Below, piece by piece: positions 1 through 5,716 of a stretch of DNA of 14,215 nt. The stretch covers positions 1-14,215 of the forward strand of contig SFLA01000033.1 in NCBI GenBank assembly GCA_004553575.1, given 5' to 3'. The notes under the pieces are model-generated. The model had not been told where the DNA came from. It ran no database searches and saw nothing but the letters and a program-made list of their open reading frames with translations. This DNA is from Clostridiales bacterium. GTDB taxonomy: Bacteria > Bacillota > Clostridia > Oscillospirales > CAG-382. Numbering within the stretch: the stretch's first letter is position 1; each line of letters opens with the position of its first letter. The position numbers and the translations under genes are program-made.

Positions 1-993
1 CAGAACGAGCTTACGGAAAGTGACGTTGACTATATAAACGAGTTGATTGCGGCTGTACACGCAGAATCCGATACCGAGGGAGTGCTTAAGGATTATCAAT
101 ACCGTTACCTTGTCGTTAATACATTACTTGGCGAACGGATAGTATTACTCGACCGCGGATACGAGACACAAACTCTCAGCAACCTTCTGCTCACCCTATC
201 CCTGGTATCCGTATGCGTTACGATTGCGTTTCTTCTTATAAGCATATTCATCGCAAAGGTAGCGGTTGCGCCGGTCGAGAAGTCCTGGACGCAGCAGAAA
301 CAGTTTATTGCCGATGCATCGCACGAGCTTAAAACGCCGATAACCGTAATATCCGCTAACACGGATATCGTGCTTTCTCACGGCGATTCCACTGTGGCGG
401 AGCAGTCCAAGTGGCTGAACAATATTAAGGCCGAATCCGCGCGCATGTGCGAGCTTGTTAATAATATGCTTTACCTGGCCAAAAACGAGGACGCGAAAAA
501 CATGGCAAAAACGGAGCTTCTGTGTCTTTCGGATCTCGCTGCCGAAGGCGCTCTGCCTTTCGAGAGCGTATGCTTCGAGAGAAAAAAACAGCTTCTGATA
601 AACATCGAGCCGGATATATGGGTTAAAGGCTGCCGTTCTTCGCTGCTTCAGCTTATTTCAATACTTCTTGATAATGCCTGTAAGTACTCAAATGAGAACG
701 GACATATCGAATTTCATCTTTTTTCCGACGGAGACCGTGCGGAAATGGTGGTAAGAAATTCCGGCGAACCGATACTTCCGAGTGACATTGACAGAATTTT
801 CGAGCGATTCTACCGCGCCGACAAAGCCCGAACGCGCACAGAGGGCGGATACGGATTAGGACTTTCCATTGCAAAGACTATAATCGACAGTCACGGCGCC
901 AAGGTTGCCGTTTCCAGCACCAAGGAGAACGGTACCATCTTCAAATGCACCTTCAGGAAGGCTTCGGCTCCGTCGAAACCTGCTGTACAATGA
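1..993 (+). CDS. Sensor histidine kinase, C-terminal part (5' end outside window)
   Basis: The reading frame is open from base 1, so the gene begins upstream; the TTG at 43 is only an internal codon. The visible 330 residues begin with the end of a probable extracytoplasmic sensor region. One membrane segment follows (bases about 185-270, LLLTLSLVSVCVTIAFLLIS). A short juxtamembrane stretch without a recognisable full HAMP domain leads to the dimerisation/phosphoacceptor helix with the H-box ASHELKTP; the phosphorylated His is codon 322-324. The HATPase domain shows the N-box LLDNACKYSN (about 667-696), the F-box IFERFYRADKARTRT and the G-box GYGLGLSIA (about 847-875). By family knowledge it autophosphorylates on His and passes phosphate to a response regulator, usually encoded immediately upstream, which here would lie off the window. 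The signal cannot be told from this sequence. The gene ends at TGA 991-993, directly before a terminator. Confidence 0.93.
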   Translation, partial: QNELTESDVDYINELIAAVHAESDTEGVLKDYQYRYLVVNTLLGERIVLLDRGYETQTLSNLLLTLSLVSVCVTIAFLLISIFIAKVAVAPVEKSWTQQKQFIADASHELKTPITVISANTDIVLSHGDSTVAEQSKWLNNIKAESARMCELVNNMLYLAKNEDAKNMAKTELLCLSDLAAEGALPFESVCFERKKQLLINIEPDIWVKGCRSSLLQLISILLDNACKYSNENGHIEFHLFSDGDRAEMVVRNSGEPILPSDIDRIFERFYRADKARTRTEGGYGLGLSIAKTIIDSHGAKVAVSSTKENGTIFKCTFRKASAPSKPAVQ

Positions 994-997
994 ACAA

Positions 998-1025
998 AGC
1001 CGGACATACCGTCCGGCTGTTTTTT
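998..1025 (+). terminator. Rho-independent terminator of the histidine kinase gene
   Basis: An 8-bp perfect stem (AGCCGGAC at 998-1005 pairing with GTCCGGCT at 1011-1018) with a 5-nt loop is followed by GT and a T-run (1020-1025), starting 5 nt after the kinase stop codon. Read on the minus strand the same stem is followed by TTTGTT, so it may also weakly terminate the convergent sigG transcript, whose stop codon lies 3 bases beyond the T-run. Confidence 0.88.
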
Positions 1026-1027
1026 CA

Positions 1028-1759
1028 TTACAATTCCTTTTTTATCTTTTCAAGTGCCCCTTTTTCAAGGCGGCTTACCTGTGCCTGCGAAATCCCTATT
1101 TCATCCGAAACCTCGGTCTGGGTTCGTCCGCGGTAAAAACGAAGCAAAAGAATGCGCTTTTCGCGGTCGGTCAGATGGGAGATAGCTTCGTTAAGAGCTA
1201 TCCCGGTAAGCCAGTTCTCGTCGGTATTTATGGTATCAGGTATCTGATCGAGTACATAAATGGAGTCGCCCCCGTCGGAATATACCGGCTCATAAAGCGA
1301 AACCGGGTCGGCGATAGCCTCGAGCGCGGTGACAACGTCTCCCCGGGGACAGCCGGTTTCGGCGGCTATCTCGTCAACCGTCGGTTCCCGCGAAAGACGT
1401 GAGGACAGCGCCTCTCGCGCCTGAAGCGCCTTATACGCCAGATCACGCAATGAGCGCGATACACGAATGGAATTGTTATCGCGAAGGTAACGTCTTATTT
1501 CTCCCAGTATCATCGGTACGGCGTAGGTAGAAAATTTTACGTCAAGACTCAGATCAAAGTTGTCGACCGCCTTAATAAGCCCGATACAGCCTACCTGAAA
1601 CAAGTCATCGGGATTTTCGCCGCGGCAGGCAAACGATTGAATAACGCTCAGAACAAGCCTGAGATTTCCTTTTATCAGCTCGTCGCGGGCCGCGGTATCG
1701 CCAACCCGCTGGCGCAGATCCCGGACAGGGGGGGAAGTTTGGAAGTGTTGACCCCTCAA
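1028..1759 (-). CDS. sigG: RNA polymerase sporulation sigma factor SigG (N-terminus disrupted; open frame from TTG)
   Basis: The open frame (243 codons from a TTG at 1759) encodes nearly all of sigma-G, the late forespore sigma factor. Region 2 is clear (GNLRLVLSVIQ, DDLFQVGCIGLIKAVDNFDL, KFSTYAVPMILGEIRRYLRD, residues about 31-94). Region 3 (IRVSRSLRDLAYKALQ onward, about 98-165, with DPVSLYEPVYSDGGD) and region 4 with the helix-turn-helix TQTEVSDEIGISQAQVSRLEK (about 213-233) follow. GNLRLVLSVIQ and SISQ/ISQAQVSRLEK-type matches favour SigG over SigF or SigB. B. subtilis SigG is about 260 aa. The TTG has no Shine-Dalgarno at a proper distance; the good one (1785-1790) serves an ATG at 1779. 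From that ATG the frame reads MYNKVEI, TGA, GVNTSKLPP, then is broken at a C7 tract. A repaired protein (TGA read as one residue, frame restored at the C-run) would have 250 aa. Core sigma regions are undamaged. Whether the gene is functional is open. Confidence 0.9.
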   Translation of the reverse strand: MRGQHFQTSPPVRDLRQRVGDTAARDELIKGNLRLVLSVIQSFACRGENPDDLFQVGCIGLIKAVDNFDLSLDVKFSTYAVPMILGEIRRYLRDNNSIRVSRSLRDLAYKALQAREALSSRLSREPTVDEIAAETGCPRGDVVTALEAIADPVSLYEPVYSDGGDSIYVLDQIPDTINTDENWLTGIALNEAISHLTDREKRILLLRFYRGRTQTEVSDEIGISQAQVSRLEKGALEKIKKEL

Positions 1760-1779
1760 ATCTCGACTTTATTATACAT
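1728..1779 (-). other. sigG: Disrupted sigG N-terminus: ATG, in-frame TGA, then C7 frame break
   Basis: Read on the minus strand from ATG 1779-1777, the codons give M Y N K V E I, then TGA (1758-1756), then G V N T S K L P P in the same frame. SigG proteins characteristically begin with a KVEICGVxTSKLPVL-type segment, so the TGA replaces the Cys codon. Immediately after, seven Cs (plus-strand G run 1728-1734) mark the point where the ancestral frame is lost and the -1 frame carries on as PVRDLRQ and the rest of SigG. One added C, or two fewer, at this run would rejoin the frames. Compared with B. subtilis SigG (remembered sequence), the stretch between KLP and the first RQ is also about six residues shorter. 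Confidence 0.85.
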
Positions 1780-1784
1780 ACATA

Positions 1785-1790
1785 TCCTCC
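1785..1790 (-). promoter_or_regulatory. Shine-Dalgarno for the ancestral sigG ATG
   Basis: GGAGGA on the minus strand lies 5 nt before the ATG at 1779-1777. It therefore places the normal start of sigG at 1779 and not at the TTG at 1759. Another ATG at 1783-1781 overlaps this region but stops after three codons (M Y V stop). Confidence 0.8.
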
Positions 1791-1807
1791 GGAAGCGTTG
1801 TCAAAGC

Positions 1808-1837
1808 TATTTTTGCCCGATAATGCTTTCCGAATAC
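1808..1837 (-). promoter_or_regulatory. Predicted sigma-F-type promoter of sigG
   Basis: On the minus strand, GTATT (1837-1833) and GGCAAAAATA (1817-1808) are separated by 15 nt. The -10 fits the sigma-F consensus GGnrAnAnTw at every fixed position; the -35 fits GywTA except for its last base. Sigma-F transcription of sigG in the forespore is the established arrangement in spore formers. The predicted start near 1801 leaves a short leader before the Shine-Dalgarno at 1785-1790. This is a consensus match by eye, not an experiment. Confidence 0.65.
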
Positions 1838-1868
1838 CGAAATCGGATACGTTAATAAAAAGTTATCA

Positions 1869-1896
1869 TTGATTTTCGGCGCGCATCTGATATAAT
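1869..1896 (+). promoter_or_regulatory. Predicted sigma-A promoter of the DUF3006-type gene
   Basis: TTGATT (1869-1874) and a perfect TATAAT (1891-1896) are separated by 16 nt. The expected start near 1903 is just upstream of the GAGGTG ribosome-binding stretch (about 1908-1913) and the ATG at 1922. It is divergent from the sigG promoter, with the two -35 boxes about 31 bp apart. Confidence 0.75.
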
Positions 1897-1921
1897 ATGA
1901 TAAAAGTGAGGTGTTACGGAT

Positions 1922-2146
1922 ATGACGATAATAGACAGAATTGAAAACGATACGGCAGTATGCGAGACCGATGAGGGATTTGTGAATATACCGATCTCCG
2001 ACTTCAGCTACACCCCCGTTGAGGGCGACGTATTGCTGCTGAATCCCGGAACGGGAAAATACGAAAAAGACGAACAGGCAACGGCGTCAAGAAAAAGCGC
2101 CGCAGCGAACAGACTGCGCGGCTTATTCGGCAGAAAAAAGAAGTAA
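1922..2146 (+). CDS. Small DUF3006-type protein
   Basis: This 74-residue acidic-then-basic protein starts with TIIDRIENDTAVCETDEGF, then VNIPISDFSY, EGDVLLLN, and ends ATASRKSAAANRLRGLFGRKKK. The order (a DRIE-x-D-x-AV strand, a hydrophobic NIP strand, a GDVL turn, then an A-T-x-x-RK helix) is that of the DUF3006 family of small clostridial proteins, whose biochemical function is unknown. The family resemblance suggests a small beta-rich fold with a C-terminal helix. Here the tail is strongly basic (RKKK), which might touch membrane or nucleic acid; that is inference. GAGGTG upstream with about 8 nt spacing supports the ATG. It has its own promoter and terminator and so appears monocistronic. 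The position beside sigG and yunB need not mean a sporulation role, because the promoter looks vegetative. Confidence 0.75.
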   Translation: MTIIDRIENDTAVCETDEGFVNIPISDFSYTPVEGDVLLLNPGTGKYEKDEQATASRKSAAANRLRGLFGRKKK

Positions 2147-2155
2147 TTAAAAGAG

Positions 2156-2179
2156 AAAACGGCGGAAACGCCGTTTTTT
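2156..2179 (+). terminator. Rho-independent terminator of the DUF3006-type gene
   Basis: A perfect 9-bp stem, AAAACGGCG (2156-2164) with CGCCGTTTT (2169-2177), is closed by a GAAA tetraloop. It merges into a run of six Ts (2174-2179), ten bases after the stop codon. It separates the small gene from yunB. Confidence 0.92.
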
Positions 2180-2240
2180 ATTATATATGCGGTATTTTGG
2201 CGCCGTCGTACTTCATATGGTTTAAGGGTGAAGCAAAAGC

Positions 2241-2855
2241 ATGAAAAAGATAGCTATTGTGCTTACGGTTATTGCCGTTATTGCCGTTGCGGCGGGAGTA
2301 CGGCGCTTTTCCGTATATTTCCCGTCAGTCTCAGACGAATACGCCGAGCAAGATGTCAAGGCAGCGCTGTCGGAGCTTCTGAACCTTTCGCTGCTTCGTG
2401 CTCTGACTGAGCAAAGCGGGATTTTAGACGGAATCATTACGGCTGAACGCGGCGCAGACGGCCGGATAAGCTATATAACTGTAGATACCGAACGGCTTAA
2501 CATAATACGCAGCGTCCTTACGCTCGAGGTATACCGGGCGTTAAAGGAGTATGACTCCTCTGTTCTCGGAATACCGGTCGGAAACGCTCTCGGAATAAGA
2601 CTTCTTTCGGGAAAAGGGCCAAAGATACCGGTTACGATAATCCCTTTAGGGAGCGTAACCGGAGAAATAAAAAGCTCGTTTTCGTCGGCGGGAATAAACC
2701 AGACGAAATACGAGCTGAATATTGAATTCAGTATATCGGTAAACGTGCTTACGCCGTTCACCCGGGCGACACAGGAACTGAAATCAGTGCTCTGCGTGGC
2801 TCAGACGGTTATAATCGGAGAGACGCCCGGTATCATCTGGGGGCAAGACGGCTGA
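2241..2855 (+). CDS. yunB: Sporulation protein YunB family
   Basis: The protein has 204 residues with an N-terminal membrane anchor or uncleaved signal (residues 2-19, KKIAIVLTVIAVIAVAAG). A domain of the YunB family follows: GIPVGNALGIRLLSGKGPKIPV (110-131), PLGSVTGEIKSSFSSAGINQT (135-155), a beta-strand region ISVNVLTPFT, and the end VAQTVIIGETPG (186-197). In B. subtilis yunB is a mother-cell (sigma-E) gene needed for normal spore formation; its molecular role is unknown. The protein likely faces the extracytoplasmic or intermembrane space. The start ATG follows an AGGGTGA stretch at a somewhat long distance. No convincing sigma-E promoter was found upstream. The gene is intact, which argues that sporulation is kept in this lineage. 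The last 72 bp overlap the convergent methyltransferase gene. Confidence 0.9.
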   Translation: MKKIAIVLTVIAVIAVAAGVRRFSVYFPSVSDEYAEQDVKAALSELLNLSLLRALTEQSGILDGIITAERGADGRISYITVDTERLNIIRSVLTLEVYRALKEYDSSVLGIPVGNALGIRLLSGKGPKIPVTIIPLGSVTGEIKSSFSSAGINQTKYELNIEFSISVNVLTPFTRATQELKSVLCVAQTVIIGETPGIIWGQDG

Positions 2856-3596
2856 TCCTACCTCATAGGCAAGAATATTCGCTGCAGCAGACGCAGAAAG
2901 CGACATGGGGCAGGCGCGGGGGTAGTCTATGCGTATAACCGTATCTGAAAGCGCCATCAGCTTTTTCGAAATCCCGCGCTTCTCTCCGCCGATAAGCAGA
3001 CACAGCGGGCGGGAAATACCTGCTTCACGGAGAGAAACGGATGATGATGACGCAGCGGTAGATATAATACGGAATCCGGCCTTCTTAGCCAGCATGACAA
3101 CCGATGCAAGATCCTGGCTTATGGCTATATCGAGAAATTCCGACGCGCCTGCCGAAGAACGTATTACGGTATCGGACGCGCTGAAGAAATTGCGTTCGGG
3201 CAGAAGAACCCCGTCAACTCCGGAAACATAGAGTGTACGGAGAACATAACCGAAGTTATAAGGATCTTCAATACCGTCAAGCAGTACGATATAAGCGTTT
3301 TTCTTATTAAGCAGCGCCTCCGGACTAAGAAAATGCCGCTCCCCCACCTCTGCCGCCATTCCTCCCGCGCCGGCAGATCCGGGCAGCGCCGAGAATTCTT
3401 CCGGCGTGAGCCAATCTATGTTCTGCGTCAGCTTTTTAAGAGAATCGTACCGCCGTTTCTCCCTACTGTGATATCGGTCGCGCATGGCGCGGTTATATCG
3501 TTCGGTATCAATAAGCAGCTTATATACCGGACGCACACCGGCTGTGAGGGCGGCGTAAACTGCGATGTATCCGAATATGACTGTGTGTCCGTCCAT
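2784..3596 (-). CDS. SpoU/TrmH-family RNA 2'-O-methyltransferase (RlmB-like)
   Basis: This 270-residue protein has an N-terminal substrate-binding-like domain (IFGYIAVYAALTAGVRPVYKLLID, residues 7-30), a linker, and a SPOUT methyltransferase domain. Motif 1 is LLDGIEDPYNFGYVLRTLYVSGVDGVLL (105-132), with Asn and Arg in the usual DPxNxG...RT places. Motif 2 is LLIGGEKRGIS (200-210), and motif 3 IDYPRACPMSLSASAAANILAYE (223-245) binds AdoMet in the knotted fold. Members methylate ribose 2'-OH in rRNA or tRNA using S-adenosylmethionine; the target here cannot be told. Motif 3 has SLS where SLN is common. The ATG at 3596 has GGGAG at 6 nt. It lies 86 nt after ftsH and may be its distal operon partner. 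About 25 residues follow the SPOUT fold, and that tail is what overlaps yunB. Confidence 0.88.
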   Translation of the reverse strand: MDGHTVIFGYIAVYAALTAGVRPVYKLLIDTERYNRAMRDRYHSREKRRYDSLKKLTQNIDWLTPEEFSALPGSAGAGGMAAEVGERHFLSPEALLNKKNAYIVLLDGIEDPYNFGYVLRTLYVSGVDGVLLPERNFFSASDTVIRSSAGASEFLDIAISQDLASVVMLAKKAGFRIISTAASSSSVSLREAGISRPLCLLIGGEKRGISKKLMALSDTVIRIDYPRACPMSLSASAAANILAYEVGSAVLPPDDTGRLSDYNRLSHAEH

Positions 3597-3682
3597 ACCC
3601 TGCTCCCTTCAAAACAAGCCGCGGCAGAGCCATAAAAGCCGTATACAGGCCGAATGCCCCGCCGCAGCGTGAAATTATACGT

Positions 3683-5716
3683 TTACCGAGGATTATCTTC
3701 CCCGCTGTTCTGCGAATCGGATGGATCGCCGTCTCCTCCGGAAACGAACTTCTCTTCCGGTTTACCCTCCGATGCTGCCCGGTCGGCGAGCTCGGCACGG
3801 CGCTTTTCATTCTCTTCTCTTACTCTGGCGGCCTTCTCTTCTTTCATTGCCACAAGTTTTTCGAGCGTACAGCCGTCGGTAAATACAAGAGCAAACTGTT
3901 CTTCGTCCATAACCTCGTTCTCGACGAGATAATCGACAATGAGATTCAGCTTATCCATATTCTCCGTCAGAATTTTCTTGGAGCGGTCGTATGCCGCGGT
4001 GATTATAGAGTGTATCTCTTCATCTATAAGAGAAGCAACCTCCTCGGAATAATTACGCTGTGAAGCGTAATCCTTGCCGAGGAAAACCTCATCGTGGCCG
4101 GTTCCGAACACAATCGGTCCGAGCCGATCGCTCATGCCGTAGGTGGTTACCATTTTACGTGCGATATCCGTGGCGCGCTGAATGTCGTTTGACGCTCCGC
4201 CGGAGATATCGTCGCAGCAAAGCTCCTCCGCCACACGTCCGCCGAGAAGCTCGGAAATCTCGTTTTCGAGCTCATTGCGGTAAACGCTCCATTTATCCTC
4301 CTTAGGCAGTGACAGAGTATAGCCGAGCGCGGGTCCGCTGGGGATTACGGAAATCTGGCGTACAAAGCTGTCCGGAAGCAGCACGTGTGCGACGATGGCA
4401 TGGCCCGCCTCGTGTATGGCGGTTTTGCGCTTCTCGTCCGGCTTTATAACGCGGGACTTCTTCTGAGAGCCTACGAGCACCTTTATATTTGCTTCTTCGA
4501 TCTCCTCCATACCGATAAGCGCTTTGCCCTTCCGTGCGGACAGAAGAGCCGCTTCATTGAGCAGATTTGCAAGATCCGCTCCGGTAAAGCCCGGTGTCGC
4601 CTTTGCGACGGTTTCGAGATCCACATCGTCGGCGAGCGGCTTGTTGCGTGCATGGACGCGAAGTATATCGGTTCTTCCCTTGATATCAGGATAATTCACC
4701 GTTATCTGACGGTCGAAGCGTCCCGGCCTGAGCAGTGCGGGATCAAGAATATCGGGACGGTTGGTTGCGGCAATAACTATAACTCCGTCGTTAACTCCGA
4801 ATCCGTCCATCTCGACGAGGAGCTGGTTCAGTGTCTGCTCGCGCTCGTCGTGTCCGCCTCCCCAACCGGCGCCTCTGTGTCTGCCGACAGCGTCGATCTC
4901 GTCGATAAAGATGATACAAGGAGAGGTCTTTTTGGCAGTCTCGAACAGGTCGCGTACACGGGATGCTCCGACGCCGACATAAAGCTCAACAAAATCAGAC
5001 CCGGAAAGCGAATAGAAAGGAACAGACGATTCGCCTGCCACCGCCTTGGCGAGTAATGTTTTACCTGTACCGGGGGCGCCGACAAGCAGCACGCCTTTGG
5101 GAATTCTGGCGCCCAGAGAAATAAACTTCTTGGGGTTTTTAAGGAATTCAACAACCTCCTGAAGCTCTTCTTTTTCCTCATCGGCTCCGGCGACATCACT
5201 GAAAAGGACTTTGTTCTTCTCGTCTATACCGAGCTTGGCGCGGGATTTAGAGAAGGAATTAATCCTTGCTCCGATACCGCCCATTCCTCCTCCGCCGGAA
5301 GCGGCGTTTTTGCCTGCTTTAACGAGAAACAGCCACCAAAGCACGACAAACAGCAGAATGACGATTAATATCGGCAGAAAGCGCACCCACGCGGGAGTGA
5401 CGGCGGACGCCTCGTAATCGTAATTCTTAATTATTCCGGCAGCCGCCTGTTCCTCGATAAGCTCGGACAGATCGTAGTAGAATATCGATATATCGCGCAG
5501 ACGATGCATAACCGTCTCGCCTCCGGCGAGCTTTATCATAAGCACGTTGTCGTCATCGACGGTAAACTCGACTACCTGCTCGTTGCGGAAGTACTCGCGC
5601 ACATCGCTGTAATCTATCTGTTTTACGTTAGATCCGGTTCCGAGCGATACGGCGGTTATTATAACTGCACCGATAAGAAACAGCCAGAAAATACCCCATC
5701 CGTTATTCTTCTTCAT
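3683..5716 (-). CDS. ftsH: ATP-dependent zinc metalloprotease FtsH
   Basis: The 677-residue membrane AAA+ protease degrades misfolded and regulatory proteins. Two membrane segments (about 7-27 and 110-133) flank a roughly 80-residue external domain. A Gly-rich linker (139-149) follows, then the AAA module: Walker A GAPGTGKT (213-220), pore loop YVGVG (246-250), Walker B IIFIDE (268-273), and the second region of homology ATNRPDILDPALLRPGRFDR (317-336). The peptidase has HEAGH (435-439, two Zn-binding His and the catalytic Glu) and the third zinc ligand Asp511 in GGASND. The charged, disordered tail (EEKAARVREENEKRRAELADR onward) is typical. The pore aromatic is Tyr instead of the textbook Phe, a conservative change. 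GGAG lies 7 nt before the ATG. The start overlaps the tilS end by 14 nt; the hpt gene found between tilS and ftsH in many Firmicutes is absent. Confidence 0.98.
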   Translation of the reverse strand: MKKNNGWGIFWLFLIGAVIITAVSLGTGSNVKQIDYSDVREYFRNEQVVEFTVDDDNVLMIKLAGGETVMHRLRDISIFYYDLSELIEEQAAAGIIKNYDYEASAVTPAWVRFLPILIVILLFVVLWWLFLVKAGKNAASGGGGMGGIGARINSFSKSRAKLGIDEKNKVLFSDVAGADEEKEELQEVVEFLKNPKKFISLGARIPKGVLLVGAPGTGKTLLAKAVAGESSVPFYSLSGSDFVELYVGVGASRVRDLFETAKKTSPCIIFIDEIDAVGRHRGAGWGGGHDEREQTLNQLLVEMDGFGVNDGVIVIAATNRPDILDPALLRPGRFDRQITVNYPDIKGRTDILRVHARNKPLADDVDLETVAKATPGFTGADLANLLNEAALLSARKGKALIGMEEIEEANIKVLVGSQKKSRVIKPDEKRKTAIHEAGHAIVAHVLLPDSFVRQISVIPSGPALGYTLSLPKEDKWSVYRNELENEISELLGGRVAEELCCDDISGGASNDIQRATDIARKMVTTYGMSDRLGPIVFGTGHDEVFLGKDYASQRNYSEEVASLIDEEIHSIITAAYDRSKKILTENMDKLNLIVDYLVENEVMDEEQFALVFTDGCTLEKLVAMKEEKAARVREENEKRRAELADRAASEGKPEEKFVSGGDGDPSDSQNSGEDNPR

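Noticed and set aside
246..250. Tyr in place of Phe in the FtsH pore loop (numbers are FtsH residues; gene at 3683-5716)
   Set aside because: An aromatic residue is kept, and to my knowledge YVGVG is common in clostridial FtsH, so not unusual.
905..1402. Plus-strand open frame spanning the kinase end, terminator and sigG
   Set aside because: It runs through the terminator and antisense to sigG with low-complexity nonsense translation; the kinase and sigG frames are the real ones.
1756..1758. Alternative genetic code with TGA read as an amino acid
   Set aside because: TGA terminates the kinase, yunB, the methyltransferase, gdpP, parC-like and parE-like genes at their natural ends, so the standard code applies.
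2187..2221. Possible sigma-E promoter of yunB (GGTATT and CATATGG)
   Set aside because: The -10 is a poor match and would place the transcript start on top of or after the ribosome-binding site.
3611..3668. Possible hairpin between ftsH and the methyltransferase on the minus strand (GCTGCGGC with GCCGCGGC, followed by TTGTTTT)
   Set aside because: The stem has a G-T pair, the loop is about 35 nt and the U-run is interrupted; too weak to call a terminator or attenuator.
3674..3679. TATAAT on the minus strand after ftsH
   Set aside because: No acceptable -35 hexamer lies 16-18 nt upstream and there is no extended -10; probably chance.
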